A stretch of DNA of 64,000 nt, taken from contig NC_030986.1 of assembly GCF_000149955.1 (NCBI RefSeq), forward strand, positions 3,225,185 through 3,289,184, given 5' to 3'. The stretch's first letter is position 1; each line of letters begins with the position of its first letter. A model generated the notes under the pieces. That model ran no database searches. It saw only the letters and a program-made list of their open reading frames with translations, and was not told where the DNA came from. This document shows positions 60,421 to 64,000 of the stretch, piece after piece. Source of the DNA: Fusarium oxysporum f. sp. lycopersici 4287 (Eukaryota; Ascomycota; Sordariomycetes; Hypocreales; Nectriaceae). A program made the translations under genes and the position numbers.

Positions 60421-62708
60421 TTGGGGTGTCACGGTCGCGGAAAATTAACAAGAATGGTTTATCATGTCTCAGGCGAACCTGTCTATCGGTGCAGTGTGGT
60501 ATCTGACTTTATGGGCATGGCAGGATGGGCATTGGTTGAAAAAGAGAAATCAAGGATTAATACGTGTGTTTAAGGCTTATACAGTATTAGCACCTACTAG
60601 GGACAGCCGAATACAAGGAATCGCATGCATAACTTAGATCGAGATGCTCAGGCACAGAAGACTATAAAAGTGATATATGATAGTGTGACAAGTCTAATTC
60701 GTATGTGTACCAAACTACAAGAAATGTTTCGTTTAGGTTGGGAATAAGCCGGGCGTCTCACGGCAGAACGCTGTGTGCTCTCCCATTGGCAACAGTAAGG
60801 GGGAGAAGTCGAGAGTGTCAGGGGTGCTCTATAAGCATGCAAGTCCCTTGTTCTGGAGTTCTTCAGGCTTGGAGAATGCTGGCATAATATATCCGTAGAG
60901 CCACACGAAACGAACACATACCCATAGCTGCGACCAGGTAAGACGAGACAACGAGGCTTGAAGGCTGGCGGAAAGCCGGCATAATACTTAAGACCATGGG
61001 GGTTGTGACTTTGGTGGTGACCAGGGATGGAACGCCTCAGTGGGGGGACTTGTCCAATGTGAGAAGATACCAAGGAAGAAATGTGGCTGTTTCTTAACGA
61101 GAGTTGCGTGCTGAGACAAGAAATAAGATGAGATGGTGGTATCAGATTTGGCACAGAATCTGGATGGAATGGCTGACACATGAATGACTTGCTTTCGATA
61201 GTTGGTCAAGATGTGCTTAGTTTCAGATGATTGGTTACGTTGGCATGGTGAGACAGCAGAGACAAATCTGGTATTGGATGAAAGGCGAGAACGTAGCTCT
61301 CATGGTCTCGGATTTTTGTCTGGTCTGCTTATGTTAGAGCGAAAATAACTGAATGGGCCTTTTGCTTTTTGCTTGGGCTGAAGCCACCAAGGGTTAGGTT
61401 CGGGGAACTTGCTTTGTATTCCATCGTCATCTCAGCGTTGTCTCTATACCGATCCGCCTTGCATTGGATTCTATGTCACGAGGAGGCTTTTTCCCCTTCC
61501 TCGAAATGACCTTTGGTCATGGATTGATTAATGGCGGTCAAGGATGCCTAGCTAGGATCGATGACGAAGTGGTTGACTTTCAGAGCAGATCGAAGGGAGG
61601 AAGACGATAACTTTCAGATGACCCACAGGCAGATATGCTTCTGTTCCTGATGAATGATGGTTTTGATACCATGATAGGGTAGCTAGCAGCTTGTTTCAAG
61701 ACCTGAGTAGCCAACGAAATATCTTCCATGGAGGAACCCCGGGTTTATCTTGCACTTTGTGTCTTGAAACAATGATGACTGGTCTGTACATGATCGCAAA
61801 GATAGCGATATGTTGCAACTCATCATGATGGTCTTCGAGACAACAACGAATGTCGCTAATCCTTGACGAGATTGGCAAGAGGACGGACCTCGATCTGCGA
61901 CTAGAATGACGCGTTGCCAATGCAAAACAAGCCATATGCATCAGGATTATGGATGAGGCGTTGAGAGAAGAGGCAACGAAGACTACGACTAGGTTTACAT
62001 TACATTCTCAAAATAGACTCGAGATCTGATGATTGAGGTGGAAACGACGGTGAGATCCCATGAGATGAGATCCATAGTCACGGGGTCGGCGATCCTGGCG
62101 CTTGTTTCTGTTGTGGATATTAAGCGACCCGGCAATATCAGTACAGTGCCTATGACAGTATCAATTCAATTGTTGTCGCCCTGTAGGAACGCTAGAAAAT
62201 GCCCCTCAGTGTTACGGACAGCCGAAGATCGGATTCCTTCCCCTGTCCAACAGGGCTTGCAGGGGATCCAACACAGTGCATGGCTGACTATCCAATTGGC
62301 CACTTTCCCCTTGCACAAGGCGGGCTACTCCTAACGCGCAGGGTCAATCAATTCGACGCCTCAACCAATCTTCAAAGAAGCAACATCATCAACATCATTA
62401 AGCAAATCGAACTCAGCACCATCGAATTATAGCGCTTGTCGCCTCAGAGCGACACCCCCGTCCGTTTCTCCTCTCCTCTCCTCTCTTTCCTCCACCAGTT
62501 TTCTAGGGCGTAGATTGACCGGATTGTTTCATCGACTATCCACTGTCATTGAGATCACTTCTCCGGGGCCCAGCCCCATGCCAAAGGGGTACATCCTACA
62601 GCCCAATCTTCGCTTATGCTGGTCATAGAGAGTGGTTGTTGAGACAGCATAGCTATCGCGCATCAACCTACAGTCTACCCATCACCATCGAACCAGCCCT
62701 GTATCAAT
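60111..62708. other. Intergenic region with long poly-T tract
   Basis: 2.6 kb. It contains a 30-base T run (60390-60419) and, near 62460-62490, a CT-rich leader before the phosphatase gene. A minus-strand open frame of 177 codons at 60648-61181 has random-like composition. Confidence 0.5.
60390..60419 (+). repeat. Homopolymer T30
   Basis: Thirty uninterrupted T, about 280 bp after the dioxygenase stop, preceded by T-rich sequence. This is the longest homopolymer in the window. Confidence 0.95.
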
Positions 62709-64000
62709 ATGGCTCCAGCTTCAGGAATTCTCAAGTCAAAAGCAGCCCCGGGTGCTTCGGGCTATCAGCCAGTGCATCAAGATGAGGGTGATGGTCACGA
62801 TGATGGCCCTAGGGAGCCTCCCGCTCAACCAATCATACCGCGTGGTCCAATTCGCTCATACAGGAACACCATAATGCTTCTCTCGGGCCTTGTCGTTATT
62901 CTTATGGCCATAAACCTCTATCTTAGTCTTCCACTTGCCTTCTCCGGCTCCGGCTCCGGCTCATGTCCGGGTGACCCACCCCGGGTTCCCCAGTATTTTC
63001 AGACCTCGCCGCAACTATGGCCCGGCGTTACTGAAACTGGAAAGCCGGCTTTCATGGCACAAACCCATGTCTTTGAGCCTACTGCCACCTTTGTCCCCAA
63101 TGATCCGTTGCAGACATCTATCCCTATCGAAGGCATGAAGGAGGGTAACCGAAGCATCTTCCAGATGATGGGTTACCTGAGTCCTTATTCTCCATCTACA
63201 GGCTTCGGCGTGGACGAGTATCCAATCCCTCCAGGTGCTGAGATCGTTCAGGTCCAGATGCTTTCTCGTCATGGTGCTCGATATCCAACCCCAGGTTCGA
63301 ACGTCGCAACCCTTGGCGAGCGACTTGCCAATGCTTCGGCTGGCCTCAAGACCAGTGGCGCCCTTGAGTTTTTGATGGACTGGAAATACGAACTCGGAAA
63401 GGCTATCCTAGTCCCAAGGGGTCGACAGGAGCTCTTCGAGTCTGGTAAGAGTTTATCTGTTCAGAACTATGAACTTAAAACTGACAACGAGTTCAGGTGT
63501 CTTGCATAGTTACATGTATGGTAGCTTGTACAACCCTCAAAGCAAACTCATCGTCCGAACTACAGTATGTGAACTTCGTTCATATACCACCTAGGGCTCA
63601 AGATACTGACAGTGTATAGACTCAGGATCGCATGCTGAAATCTGCAGAAAACTGGATGGCTGGCTTTTTTGGCCTCGAGTGGTAAGCGTGATTCGTCCAA
63701 GGTGTTTGCTGCAGTAGTCTGACAGCAGCAGGACCAATAATGCCACTATCGAAGTGATCATCGAGGCCCCTGGTTTCAACAACTCCCTTGCTGGAGGGCT
63801 GAACTGCCCCAACTCTGACAAGGCGGACTATGTGACTCCTGTAGCCGCATGGTATAAGAAGTACCTCAAAGACGGTATGTCTCTCCGTCAGATATGCAGA
63901 CCAACAACTAAAAAGTCACATAGCAACTGCCCGATTCAATAATGTGACAAAGGGTTTCACGTGGACACCAGCAGACGTCTGGGCTGCACAAAACATGTGT
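62709..64000 (+). CDS. Membrane-anchored histidine acid phosphatase (phytase family), cut at right edge
   Basis: Exons so far: 62709-63444, 63497-63564, 63620-63681, 63732-63874 and 63924 onward, continuing past 64000. The introns are 52, 55, 50 and 49 bp. A cytoplasmic N-terminus of about 50 residues is followed by one hydrophobic segment (about 53-76, IMLLSGLVVILMAINLYLSLPLAF) and a Ser-Gly linker from TCCGGC repeats, so the enzyme is probably a type II membrane protein with its catalytic part outside. RHGARYP (Arg about 187, His about 188) is the phosphohistidine motif of branch-2 histidine phosphatases. Downstream QDRMLKSAENWMAGFFG fits the family. The catalytic HD/HAE motif lies beyond the edge. 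It releases phosphate from phytate or other esters. Confidence 0.93.

Noticed and set aside
60648..61181. Minus-strand open frame of 177 codons
   Set aside because: Pro/Ser/His-rich random-like translation of intergenic DNA with no family resemblance.

Overview
The window looks like nuclear DNA of a filamentous ascomycete, most likely Sordariomycetes/Hypocreales (Fusarium-like). Genes are split by short GT...AG introns (about 50-240 bp) with CTAAC/CTGAC-type branch sites, 5' leaders are CT-rich, and intergenic DNA is rich in TAGGTACC/AGGTAGGTA words. The proteins are fungal families, and no bacterial-style operon, CRISPR array, rRNA or tRNA was found. All exon borders below were inferred by hand from splice signals, reading frame and protein-family continuity. 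One 312-base run of N lies at 53910-54221.

Layout, left to right: the N-terminal part of an MPH1 (FANCM-type) DNA helicase (-, cut by the left edge); mRNA export receptor MEX67 (+); a 3.9 kb gene-free stretch; a membrane-anchored kelch-type protein (+); a 4.7 kb gene-free stretch; a bHLH regulator of NUC-1/PalcA type (+); KEOPS subunit PCC1 with a GC-AG intron (-); mitotic-exit phosphatase CDC14 (+); a HeLo-domain protein with a degenerate kinase domain (-); a full-size ABCB transporter (-); a GNAT acetyltransferase (+); a siderophore-type MFS transporter (+); ER cargo receptor ERV29 (-); an MBD4-like HhH-GPD DNA glycosylase (-); spliceosomal SF3b p14 (+); a SWIM zinc-finger protein (+); a fungal kinase-like protein (-); a possible small two-exon gene (+); a large regulator-like protein interrupted by the N gap and an apparent frameshift (+); a TauD/TfdA-like dioxygenase (+); and a membrane-anchored histidine acid phosphatase cut by the right edge (+).

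Most genes are conserved housekeeping functions: mRNA export and splicing (MEX67, p14), tRNA t6A modification (PCC1), mitotic exit (CDC14), ER-to-Golgi traffic (ERV29) and DNA repair (MPH1, MBD4-like). Accessory functions lie between them: drug or metabolite efflux, iron-siderophore uptake, phosphate supply (the bHLH regulator and the acid phosphatase could be functionally linked), and a probable self/non-self or cell-death protein.

The most interesting items are the HeLo plus pseudokinase-like protein, whose layout parallels animal MLKL; a pair of about 135-150 bp fold-back repeats with matching inverted ends in two separate gene-free regions; the MBD4-like glycosylase; and several unusual gene structures (a GC-AG intron, and a candidate exon whose only coding content is the ATG).
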